Assembly: GCA_900551535.1 (NCBI GenBank)
Contig: URWJ01000004.1
Location: 1-27,930, forward strand
DNA length: 27,930 bases
Direction: 5' to 3'
Source of the DNA: an uncultured Granulicatella sp.
GTDB lineage: Bacteria > Bacillota > Bacilli > Lactobacillales > Aerococcaceae
The notes under the pieces were generated by a model. That model was given only the letters and a program-made list of their open reading frames with translations. It searched no databases and was not told the DNA's origin. This document shows, piece after piece, positions 6,543-13,860 of the stretch. Each line of letters begins with the position of its first letter. Position 1 is the first letter of the stretch. A program made the translations under genes and the position numbers.

Positions 6543-8987
6543 TTAAGCTTTTTCTGAATCGTCGTCAGAAGTTCTGTCATGACCTGTAGCCACTACACTA
6601 CGAACTCCTTGAATTTGTTCACGTTGTAAGTTTTGACGAATTTGAGATTTCATCAAGATACGTGTTACATCATAGTCGATTGCAGCAATCATTTGTTGGA
6701 ATCGTTCGTAACCTTCTGTTTGGTACTCTGTTAATGGATCGATTTGAGCGTATCCACGTAAACCAACGCTTTGACGTAATTGGTCCATATCATCGATGTG
6801 ATCTGTCCACTTACGGTCAACCACACGTAGGATAACTACTTTTTCGAACTCAAGCATTTGATTGTCGCCATTCAATTGCTCTTGTTTTTCTTTGTAGATT
6901 TCCATTGCTTTTTCGTTTAAGATTCCTTCGATTTCAGTAGCTGCTTTGCCTTCTAAATCGCTAATTGAAAGTTCATCTGGAGCACAGATTGAGTTGTGAG
7001 CAAAGTCCACAATTCCTTCTAAGTTCCAATCTTTTTGATCAGTCAATGTATGACTTTCCACAACACGGTGAATTGTACGACGGATCATACCTTTTGTCAC
7101 TTTTTCAAGTGAGTTTTCTTCGTTAATAATTTGTAGACGTTGTGAGTAGATGATTTCACGTTGTTCACGCATAACCTCATCGTACTCTAGGACGCTTTTA
7201 CGAGTATCGTAGTTGTTCCCTTCAACACGTTTTTGTGAAGATTCTACTTGTCTTGTTAACATCTTGCTTTGGATGAAGTTATCGTCGCCTTCATCTGTTA
7301 AGTTTAGACGTTCCCAAATTGCTTGCATTTTTTCTCCACCGAAACGTTTCATCAAATCATCTTCTAATGATAGGTAGAATTGTGTTGCACCTGGATCCCC
7401 TTGACGTCCACTACGTCCACGTAATTGGTTATCGATACGACGGCTTTCGTGACGTTCTGTACCGATTACGCAAAGTCCACCAAGTTCTTTCACGCCTTTA
7501 CCAAGCTTGATGTCAGTACCACGTCCGGCCATGTTTGTCGCGATTGTTACAGCGCCACGTTGACCAGCTGACATGATAATTTCTGCTTCTTTAAAGTGGT
7601 TTTTCGCATTTAATACTTCGTGAGGAATTCCTTCTTCGCGTAGTAAGTTTGAAAGCAATTCACTTGTTTCAACGGCAACTGTACCAACAAGGATTGGTTG
7701 ACCTACTTCATGACGTCGTTTGATATCTTGAACAACCGCACGGAATTTACTACGTAATGATGGGTAGATTAAATCGTGACCATCGATACGTTGTACAGGA
7801 CGGTTTGTTGGAATCGCAATAACGTTCATGTTGTAGATTTCTCTGAATTCTTCTTCTTCAGTCTTCGCAGTACCTGTCATCCCTGACAATTTACGATACA
7901 TACGGAAGTAGTTTTGGTAAGTGATTGTCGCCATTGTCTTAGACTCGTTTTCAACTTCAACGCCTTCTTTAGCTTCAATCGCTTGGTGAAGACCATCTGA
8001 GTAACGACGACCTTCCATGATACGTCCAGTAAATCCATCAACGATTTTAACTTTACCTTCATCCACCACATAGTCGATGTCGCGTAACATAATGTAGTTC
8101 GCACGTAACGCTTGGTCGATATGGTGTACAAGCGCTGAGTTATCCACGTCATAAAGGTTTGGTAAGCGGAATGTTTGTTCAGCTTTGTTAATCCCTTCGT
8201 CTGTTAATGAGATTGTTTTAGAAGTTAAGTCGATTGTGTAATCTTCTTCCTCTTTTAATCCTTTAACAAACATATCTGCACGTTGATATAACACTGTTGA
8301 TTTTTCAGCTTGTCCTGAAATGATCAATGGAGTACGCGCTTCGTCGATTAAGATTGAGTCTGTTTCATCGACAACTGCGTAGTTCAATGGACGTTGTACC
8401 ATTTGTGATTTGTAAACCACCATGTTATCACGTAAGTAGTCAAATCCTAATTCACTGTTTGTGCTGTAAGTGATGTCTGCAGCATATGCAGCACGTTTTT
8501 CTTCTGAAGACATTCCTGTTAAGTTTAACCCTACAGTTAGGCCTAAGAAGTTGTATAACTCACCCATTTCGCGCGCGTCACGAGTTGCTAAGTATTCGTT
8601 AACTGTAACTACGTGAACACCGTCGCCTGATAATGCGTTTAAGTATACAGGCATTGTCGCTGTTAAAGTTTTACCTTCACCAGTACGCATTTCCGCAATG
8701 TTACCATCATGAAGTGTAATCCCACCCATGATTTGAACTTTATATGGGAATAAGCCTAATACACGTTTAGCCCCTTCACGTACTAACGCGAACGCTTCAG
8801 GAAGAAGTGCATCAAGAGACTCCCCTTGAGCATATCTTGCTTTATATTCTTCTGTTTTTACTGGAAAATCAGCATCTTCTAATGCAGCCATTTGAGATTC
8901 TAACGCAATTACTTTATCCGCTAGTTTTCCTAAACGACGTAATTCACGCTTATCATTTTCAACTAACTGTCTCAAAAAATTTGCCAT
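6543..8987 (-). CDS. secA: preprotein translocase ATPase SecA
   Basis: Motor ATPase that drives unfolded preproteins through SecYEG. It has 814 residues. Walker A MRTGEGKT lies near residues 100-107, the DEAD-like box appears as VVDETDSILIDEARTPLIISG-type sequence (DETD where DEVD is usual), and the C-terminal motor has NMAGRGTDIKLG and the RGRSGRQGDPG arginine-finger segment. Helical scaffold and wing regions follow. It ends in an acidic GHDRTSDDDSEKA tail and lacks the C-terminal zinc-binding SEC-C segment. AGGAG precedes the ATG. The position between hpf and prfB is the usual one for housekeeping SecA1, and the full motor sequence argues against accessory SecA2. Confidence 0.96.
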   Translation of the reverse strand: MANFLRQLVENDKRELRRLGKLADKVIALESQMAALEDADFPVKTEEYKARYAQGESLDALLPEAFALVREGAKRVLGLFPYKVQIMGGITLHDGNIAEMRTGEGKTLTATMPVYLNALSGDGVHVVTVNEYLATRDAREMGELYNFLGLTVGLNLTGMSSEEKRAAYAADITYSTNSELGFDYLRDNMVVYKSQMVQRPLNYAVVDETDSILIDEARTPLIISGQAEKSTVLYQRADMFVKGLKEEEDYTIDLTSKTISLTDEGINKAEQTFRLPNLYDVDNSALVHHIDQALRANYIMLRDIDYVVDEGKVKIVDGFTGRIMEGRRYSDGLHQAIEAKEGVEVENESKTMATITYQNYFRMYRKLSGMTGTAKTEEEEFREIYNMNVIAIPTNRPVQRIDGHDLIYPSLRSKFRAVVQDIKRRHEVGQPILVGTVAVETSELLSNLLREEGIPHEVLNAKNHFKEAEIIMSAGQRGAVTIATNMAGRGTDIKLGKGVKELGGLCVIGTERHESRRIDNQLRGRSGRQGDPGATQFYLSLEDDLMKRFGGEKMQAIWERLNLTDEGDDNFIQSKMLTRQVESSQKRVEGNNYDTRKSVLEYDEVMREQREIIYSQRLQIINEENSLEKVTKGMIRRTIHRVVESHTLTDQKDWNLEGIVDFAHNSICAPDELSISDLEGKAATEIEGILNEKAMEIYKEKQEQLNGDNQMLEFEKVVILRVVDRKWTDHIDDMDQLRQSVGLRGYAQIDPLTEYQTEGYERFQQMIAAIDYDVTRILMKSQIRQNLQREQIQGVRSVVATGHDRTSDDDSEKA

Positions 8988-9008
8988 TTAATTAACTCCT
9001 TTTTTATT

Positions 9009-9081
9009 TTCACCACTGTTTTTAAATCGGTGAACTTTTTAAATCTCATAAAAGTACTACAAATAGGTGGCTACACCTATT
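9009..9081 (-). promoter_or_regulatory. secA leader with two hairpins
   Basis: The secA 5' region contains AATAGGTG/CACCTATT (9062-9069 with 9074-9081, loop of four) and TTCACC/GGTGAA (about 9029-9034 with 9009-9014). The second arm lies about eight bases before the AGGAG SD. A TGGTAAAAT extended -10 lies upstream near 9100. A role in secA control is only inferred. Confidence 0.4.
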
Positions 9082-9120
9082 GCATCTTATTCATTTTACC
9101 ATTGTTTAGCTAATTAAGAA

Positions 9121-9152
9121 AGCAAAAAAAGGCGACTTTTTTGAAAGTCACC
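9121..9152 (-). terminator. second terminator between hpf and secA
   Basis: Minus strand GGTGACTTT, loop, AAAGTCGCC, then TTTTTTTGC. The one non-Watson-Crick position is a G-U wobble only in the minus-strand RNA, which fixes the orientation. It lies 110 bases after the hpf terminator and before the secA promoter. Confidence 0.85.
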
Positions 9153-9261
9153 TGATTTTTTTACAATTTTACGTCAAAGAAACCCAATTTCCTATCCAAA
9201 CGGAAAGTTATTTATACTCTAACTCCGTTTTCTGTCGCTAAAACCAGCACCATTTCTGTTC

Positions 9262-9293
9262 AAAACAAAAAAGGTGGCTTTTTTAAGCCACCT
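9262..9293 (-). terminator. terminator after hpf
   Basis: Perfect 9-bp stem AGGTGGCTT (9272-9280) with AAGCCACCT (9285-9293), then TTTTTTG on the minus strand, 10 bases past the hpf stop. Confidence 0.9.
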
Positions 9294-9302
9294 AAAATTA
9301 TA

Positions 9303-9845
9303 TTAATTTGTTTCAATCAAACCATATTTTCCATCTTTACGACGATAAACAATGTTTGTTTCGTTCGTTTCAGCATCTTGGTAGATAAAGAAGTTATGTC
9401 CTAACATGTTCATTTGAAGAACAGCTTCTTCGCTATCCATTGGTTTCAAATCAATTCGTTTTGTACGAACGATTTCTAATCCTGTTTCCTCCTCTTCAGG
9501 CACTTCTGGAAGTGGTGGTAACACAACATCGAATCCTTTTTCGCGAGATTTACGATTGATTTTTGTTTTATGTTTACGAACTTGTCTTTCAAGTTTATCG
9601 ACTACCAAGTCAATACTTCCATATAAATCAATTGAAGTTTCCTCGGCACGTAGAACTAAATAAGGAAGTGGGATCGTAACTTCAACTTTTGCAGTCTTTT
9701 CAGCGTAGACTTTTAAGTTGACATATACAGTCGCATTAGCAACGTCAGTAAAGTATTTTTCTAATTTGCTAATTTTCTTTTCTGCGTATTGACGAATCGC
9801 TTCTGTGACCTCAATATTTTCTCCACGGATATTATATTTAAACAT
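9303..9845 (-). CDS. hpf: ribosome hibernation promoting factor, long form
   Basis: Long HPF binds the 30S decoding centre in stationary phase and dimerises ribosomes into inactive 100S particles. I choose ATG 9845 (MFKYNIRGENIEVTEAI) because AGGGGAG lies seven bases before it; six upstream codons in frame have no SD. The 180-residue product has an N-terminal S30AE domain (about 1-100, ending in the basic RQVRKHKTKINRKSREKG), a variable linker, and a C-terminal dimerisation domain from about residue 120 (TKRIDLKPMDSEEAVLQM to YGLIE). That is the Firmicutes long form. It sits upstream of secA, a common arrangement, but is separated from it by two terminators. Confidence 0.95.
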   Translation of the reverse strand: MFKYNIRGENIEVTEAIRQYAEKKISKLEKYFTDVANATVYVNLKVYAEKTAKVEVTIPLPYLVLRAEETSIDLYGSIDLVVDKLERQVRKHKTKINRKSREKGFDVVLPPLPEVPEEEETGLEIVRTKRIDLKPMDSEEAVLQMNMLGHNFFIYQDAETNETNIVYRRKDGKYGLIETN

Positions 9846-9861
9846 AATACTCTCCCCTTTC

Positions 9862-9908
9862 ATCTGGAAAACCAGATTTGAAGAAATACCCTAAGGACCA
9901 CTCTTAGG
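9862..9908 (-). promoter_or_regulatory. hpf leader hairpins near the RBS
   Basis: Two stems in the untranslated leader: CCTAAG/CTTAGG (9890-9908) and ATCTGG-TTTT-CCAGAT (9877-9862). The latter ends about five bases before the AGGGGAG SD, so both would be in the hpf mRNA. Whether they regulate translation is unknown. Confidence 0.4.
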
Positions 9909-9936
9909 AATTGCTTCGTTTGATTTCTATAGTTTT

Positions 9937-9965
9937 ATTATAAAGCATGTACAGGGCTTTTACAA
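9937..9965 (-). promoter_or_regulatory. hpf promoter
   Basis: TTGTAA (-35, 9965-9960), 17-base spacer, TATAAT (-10, 9942-9937) on the minus strand; a strong sigma-A type match about 92 bases before the start codon. The rest of the 9846-10157 gap holds the leader hairpins, AT-rich sequence and the next gene's terminator. Confidence 0.75.
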
Positions 9966-10083
9966 CCGTTTTCAAGAATTCTTTCATTAAGAATTGTTAA
10001 GGAAAAACGGTATTTTTGAGTACTTTTCTTTGTCGATATTTTGTTTTCACGAGATGAAAAATCATACAGCAGAAAAGACTACT

Positions 10084-10124
10084 ACCAAAAAAAGTCTTTA
10101 GAAGCAGTTGCCCCTAAAGACTTT
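10084..10124 (-). terminator. terminator of the LPNTG surface protein gene
   Basis: Perfect 11-bp stem AAAGTCTTTAG (10091-10101) with CTAAAGACTTT (10114-10124), followed on the minus strand by TTTTTTTGG, 33 bases past the stop codon. Confidence 0.92.
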
Positions 10125-10157
10125 CACAAAAGATTTTCATTTGGTGAATGATTCTAT

Positions 10158-11681
10158 TTATTTTTCTTTTTTACGAAGAAGAAATCCTCCTAGTGTTGCA
10201 GAAACAAATCCGAATAGGCTAAGAACAGATGAAGTCTCAGCAACCCCTGTATTTGGTAATTGCTCTTTTGGAGCTTCTTTTTCAGTAACCACTGCAACTG
10301 CTTCACCTTGAGTTGTTTCTTCCGTCGTAGTTGTAGTCGTTGTTTCCTCTAATTGATATTCGTAGATAACATGAGTCGTTCCTTCTTTTAGCGAGCCTTC
10401 CGCTGCATCAGAAGTTGAAGCAGTGCCGACAAGCACATAAGTTTTGCCATCCACTGTAATTCTTTCAGGACGTTCTTGTGCATTATCAGTCGTATTATAC
10501 GCAATTAGATTTCCACTCGCATCATAGATAGGCGTTCTATCCGTATCTGTATATGTGTCTTTCAATTTCGTTTTAGTCCCTTGAATCACATAGTCCACGA
10601 CTACATCCCCAAGGTACAATGCAGATACATCTTGATCGGCCATATCTTCTTTTTCAGACATGTAATATGTCACGGTCTTGTTCGCACGTAATGTAAAGAT
10701 TTTTGCGTAATCAAAGAATGTTGACGGGTCGATATTTGTATCTTCTGGAATGGTCGTCCAGTCTCCATTATTTGGAGTAATATACGTTCTAGGATTTGTC
10801 ACCGACTTAATCAGATGCCCATTACTTACATAGCTGTCATCTACAGAAGCAGGGTTTCCCAATCCAGCATAATCAATACTATTTACATAATCTCCTTCAA
10901 AGGCTTGATGATTTACATACTCCTCAAGATGTTGATCTCCTGTTTCATATCCTCGTACTCCGCCTTCACTACTTCCTTTCCAAACTAATCGAGCATCGAT
11001 CGGTAAATATTTAATGTTCTTAGCTTGAGTTAACGGAATCGTCACGTCAATTCTAACCGCTTGACTCTTGTCGAAACTAGCGTATAAATTGTAAGTTGAA
11101 ATTTTTTCAGCATCTATATACAAATCATTCCCTGTTACCGTATAGGCAGTTTTCCCAGCGGCAATTTCTTCTGCTGTAGGAATATCGAATGTTTCATGTT
11201 CAGCGTTAATAGCATCATCATAGCTAATTTCTTTCATTGGCGCATTCACTTCTACTGGATTCCCATTTGCATCTCTTGTTCCAATCAGTGTTAAATTAAT
11301 TTCTGCATTTGGAAGATTTGGGACGCGAATCGCAAGAGCGCCAACTGTTTGTCCATGAAGGCTTGAATGCAATCTTTGGAATGCAACCGTATAAGAATAA
11401 GTCACATTATTTCCATCTGCACTTAGAGTCGCATTATGTCCCTCTACGTTAACATGCCCGCCTTCACTCACAATATTATTGTTTTCAGTAGCTGTTGCAG
11501 GTGTTGTAGCTTCTGTTGTTTCTGTCGTAGCTGTAGTTTCAGCGTTAGTTGTTGCTTCAGATGTAGCCACAGTCGTTTCCGCAGGTACACTCTCGTCAGC
11601 AAATACAGTGCCATTCCCAACAATCATTAAGCTTGTTGGAAGTGCAGCACTCATCAATACACGTTTCAATTTTTTCTTCAT
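10158..11681 (-). CDS. LPNTG cell-wall-anchored surface protein with MucBP-like repeat
   Basis: A 507-residue secreted protein. A signal peptide occupies about residues 1-28 (MKKKLKRVLMSAALPTSLM start; likely cut after VFA). Then comes a Thr/Ala/Glu-rich linker to about 68. A large region of about 300 residues follows that I do not recognise. Near the C-terminus is one MucBP-like module (VVDYVIQGTKTKLKD to VIYEYQLEE), a Thr/Glu linker, and the sortase signal LPNTG followed by a hydrophobic stretch and RKKEK. It should be covalently linked to peptidoglycan by sortase A. MucBP modules often bind mucin glycans, so adhesion is plausible but unproven. GGAG lies nine bases before the ATG. It is single-cistron with its own promoter and terminator. 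Confidence 0.85.
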   Translation of the reverse strand: MKKKLKRVLMSAALPTSLMIVGNGTVFADESVPAETTVATSEATTNAETTATTETTEATTPATATENNNIVSEGGHVNVEGHNATLSADGNNVTYSYTVAFQRLHSSLHGQTVGALAIRVPNLPNAEINLTLIGTRDANGNPVEVNAPMKEISYDDAINAEHETFDIPTAEEIAAGKTAYTVTGNDLYIDAEKISTYNLYASFDKSQAVRIDVTIPLTQAKNIKYLPIDARLVWKGSSEGGVRGYETGDQHLEEYVNHQAFEGDYVNSIDYAGLGNPASVDDSYVSNGHLIKSVTNPRTYITPNNGDWTTIPEDTNIDPSTFFDYAKIFTLRANKTVTYYMSEKEDMADQDVSALYLGDVVVDYVIQGTKTKLKDTYTDTDRTPIYDASGNLIAYNTTDNAQERPERITVDGKTYVLVGTASTSDAAEGSLKEGTTHVIYEYQLEETTTTTTTEETTQGEAVAVVTEKEAPKEQLPNTGVAETSSVLSLFGFVSATLGGFLLRKKEK

Positions 11682-11732
11682 TCGTTCCGTCTCCTATTTC
11701 TAAATCGCTTTTTTTAATGTGAATTTTATGTC

Positions 11733-11777
11733 AATAAACACAGAGTTTATTATACGGTTCCCCCTCCTTAAAAGCAA
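11733..11777 (-). promoter_or_regulatory. promoter of the surface protein gene with downstream inverted repeat
   Basis: TTGCTT (-35, 11777-11772), 17-base spacer, TATAAT (-10, 11754-11749). Overlapping the -10 edge and the start region is the inverted repeat AATAAAC-ACAGA-GTTTATT (11733-11751), which could be an operator or a 5' hairpin. Confidence 0.65.
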
Positions 11778-11918
11778 TACGATTCGAGTCGAAAAATGAA
11801 TATAATATAAAAAAATATATTTAAACTCCATCACTTCTTTAGTGATACAAATATTCCTTTCTAACGTATATTATTTCCGATAAATATTTTTCTTACGACT
11901 AAATTCATCAAATCAGCG

Positions 11919-11947
11919 TTGACAGAAATCGTTTTCAACGATATAGT
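11919..11947 (+). promoter_or_regulatory. gldA promoter with cre-like operator
   Basis: TTGACA (11919-11924), 17-base spacer and TATAGT (11942-11947), near consensus. The spacer holds the inverted repeat ATCGTT-TTC-AACGAT (11928-11942). On the minus strand it reads TTGAAAACGATTTCTG (11938-11923), one mismatch from the catabolite responsive element core WTGNAANCGNWNNCA. CcpA repression in sugar would suit a glycerol gene. The promoter is seen; CcpA binding is inferred. Confidence 0.7.
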
Positions 11948-11981
11948 GAAATTGTAAACAAAATATAAAGGAGTTATGATT

Positions 11982-13076
11982 ATGGAAAAAGTATTTGCTA
12001 GTCCGTCTCGTTATGTTCAAGGGAAAGATGTTCTTAAAACTGGTCTTTCTCACGTTTTGGCCCTTGGGGATCGTCTTCTCCTTCTTTGCGACCCTATCGT
12101 TTATGATTTAGTCGGTAAAGAACTAGAAGAAAACCTCGTGAAAGCTGGCGCGTTTGTTCATCGTGAAATCTTCCATGGTGAAGCAACCAATGACGAAGTT
12201 CGCCGCGTTGCTGAAGTCGTGAAGGAACATCAACTAAACGTAGTCATCGGCTTAGGTGGTGGTAAATCGATCGATACAGCCAAAGCCATTGCAGATGATT
12301 CTAATTGTCCTGTAGCGATTTTACCAACGATTGCTTCAACTGACGCTCCAACTTCTGCCCTCTCTGTTATCTACTCAGCAGAAGGCGTATTTGAACGCTA
12401 TCGTTTCTACAAGAAAAACCCAGATTTAGTATTAGTCGATACAAAAGTCATTGCCAATGCTCCTGTTCGTTTATTAATCTCAGGAATTGCCGACGCGCTT
12501 GCTACTTGGGTGGAGGCTCGTGCAGTCATTGAAGCACAAGGAGGCACAATGGTCGGTCAAGTGCCAACGATTGCCGCAGAAACCATCGCTCGTGTCTGCG
12601 AAAGTACTTTATTCGAAAATGGACTTCAAGCCGTTGCCGCAGCAAACGCCAAAGTAGTTACTCCAGCTTTAGAAGCTGTAGTAGAAGCGAACACATTACT
12701 CAGCGGTATCGGTTTTGAATCAGCTGGTTTAGCAGCAGCACATGCCATCCATAACGGATTCACAGCAATTCATGGAGACATCCACACTCTCACTCACGGT
12801 GAAAAAGTAGCTTATGGTACATTGACACAACTGTTATTAGAAAATCGTCCAAAAGCAGAACTCGATAAATACATTACTTTCTATCAAGCACTTGGATTAC
12901 CAACAACGCTGAAAGAAGTAAAATTGGATTCTGTTCCTTATGAAGACTTACTCAAGATTGGAGCCCTTGCAACACAAGAAGGCGAAACCATCCATCAAAT
13001 GGTTGTTGACTATACTGCCGAAGATGTAGCAAATGCTCTCCTTGCTCTTGACCAATATGTCACTACACGATTCTAA
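11982..13076 (+). CDS. gldA: glycerol dehydrogenase GldA
   Basis: NAD-dependent, zinc-containing dehydrogenase interconverting glycerol and dihydroxyacetone in the cytoplasm. I choose ATG 11982 because AAAGGAG ends eight bases before it; the ATG at 11976 is too close to the SD. The 364-residue product is iron-type ADH family length. It shows the NAD motif IGLGGGKSIDTAKA, TIASTDAPTSALSVIYS, and probable metal ligands Asp in SGIADALATWVEA and His in SAGLAAAHAIHNG and LTHGEKVAYG. It is the only plus-strand gene, monocistronic between its own promoter and terminator. No dihydroxyacetone kinase or glycerol facilitator is adjacent, so substrate assignment rests on homology. Confidence 0.9.
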   Translation: MEKVFASPSRYVQGKDVLKTGLSHVLALGDRLLLLCDPIVYDLVGKELEENLVKAGAFVHREIFHGEATNDEVRRVAEVVKEHQLNVVIGLGGGKSIDTAKAIADDSNCPVAILPTIASTDAPTSALSVIYSAEGVFERYRFYKKNPDLVLVDTKVIANAPVRLLISGIADALATWVEARAVIEAQGGTMVGQVPTIAAETIARVCESTLFENGLQAVAAANAKVVTPALEAVVEANTLLSGIGFESAGLAAAHAIHNGFTAIHGDIHTLTHGEKVAYGTLTQLLLENRPKAELDKYITFYQALGLPTTLKEVKLDSVPYEDLLKIGALATQEGETIHQMVVDYTAEDVANALLALDQYVTTRF

Positions 13077-13095
13077 AAATGACTAGGTAGAAACC

Positions 13096-13132
13096 AATAG
13101 CCCAAGCAGAAATCTGCTTGGGCTATTTTTTC
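13096..13132 (+). terminator. terminator after gldA
   Basis: Perfect 14-bp stem AATAGCCCAAGCAG (13096-13109) with CTGCTTGGGCTATT (13114-13127), loop AAAT, then a run of T on the plus strand. Confidence 0.93.
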
Positions 13133-13142
13133 GATTGATTTT

Positions 13143-13174
13143 GTATCACAGATGATACGTATCACGCATGATAC
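13143..13174. repeat. two tandem 16-bp palindromes
   Basis: GTATCACAGATGATAC (13143-13158) is followed without a gap by GTATCACGCATGATAC (13159-13174). Each is an inverted repeat GTATCA-N4-TGATAC; the two copies differ only in the centre. They lie between the converging gldA and comFC ends, five bases after the comFC stop, with no clear U-run. They could be a protein-binding site or a weak comFC 3' hairpin. Confidence 0.8.
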
Positions 13175-13179
13175 ACTTT

Positions 13180-13860
13180 TTATCTAAATAACGTCAGAGA
13201 CTCCACTTCTTCAACACCTATTTCCGTTAATGCTTTTGCGGCAAGATGGATTGTTGCGCCGGTTGTATAAACATCATCCACCAATAAGACTTTCTTTGGA
13301 ACCCCTACATTCTCTTTCACTTTAAAAGGTTGCTTTAGTTGCAGACGCTCCTGCCTTGTCTTCTCGGATTGCTTCTTCCCACTGCCAATATGTTCTAAAA
13401 GTGAAACAGCTGGCACATGGCACTGTTTCAGTAAAGTTGGAATCGTCTCGAATTCTCTTTTTCTTAGACTCGCTTTGGACGAAGGCAATGGACAAAGAAC
13501 GAATCCCCTCTTTTGATATCTGAGCAACTCTTTCCTTAACTCTTTTATGACCAACGCCATCACTCTTGTATCTCCTACAAATTTAAACAGCTCCATAAAC
13601 TTTCGCCCCGCCTCATCATAAGCATACAAGGCAGTATTCTTTAGGAGTACCGCTTCTTTTACTTGATGCCATTTTTGACAATCTGGGCAAACTTCCACTT
13701 TTGTCATCAACCTCCCGCACTCTAGGCACGTTGGATGCTGTTTTAATTCTATAAACGGATGCTCACAATTGACGCAAATGCACTTTCTATTTGCTCCTAG
13801 TAAAAACGAGAGTATTGGTTGGGCTCGTTCGACTTCTTCCCCGCACCATAAACATTTCAT
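13180..13860 (-). CDS. comFC: competence protein ComFC (phosphoribosyltransferase-like)
   Basis: ComFC is a cytoplasmic protein needed for transforming-DNA uptake and processing, working with the ComFA ATPase. The 226-residue protein opens with zinc-finger-like pairs (MKCLWCGEE, CICVNC, CLECG, CPDC). It ends with the PRPP-binding signature VLLVDDVYTTGATIH near residue 190, the type I phosphoribosyltransferase loop. LCPLPSSKASLRKREF is the other ComF family block. The start ATG overlaps the comFA stop by 4 bases (ATGA), so the pair is translationally coupled. The true biochemical reaction of ComFC is not established. Confidence 0.93.
   Translation of the reverse strand: MKCLWCGEEVERAQPILSFLLGANRKCICVNCEHPFIELKQHPTCLECGRLMTKVEVCPDCQKWHQVKEAVLLKNTALYAYDEAGRKFMELFKFVGDTRVMALVIKELRKELLRYQKRGFVLCPLPSSKASLRKREFETIPTLLKQCHVPAVSLLEHIGSGKKQSEKTRQERLQLKQPFKVKENVGVPKKVLLVDDVYTTGATIHLAAKALTEIGVEEVESLTLFR

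Noticed and set aside
10285..10345. Thr-codon repeats in the surface protein gene as a CRISPR-like or tandem repeat
   Set aside because: They are simple coding repeats of a Thr/Glu linker, common in wall-anchored proteins.
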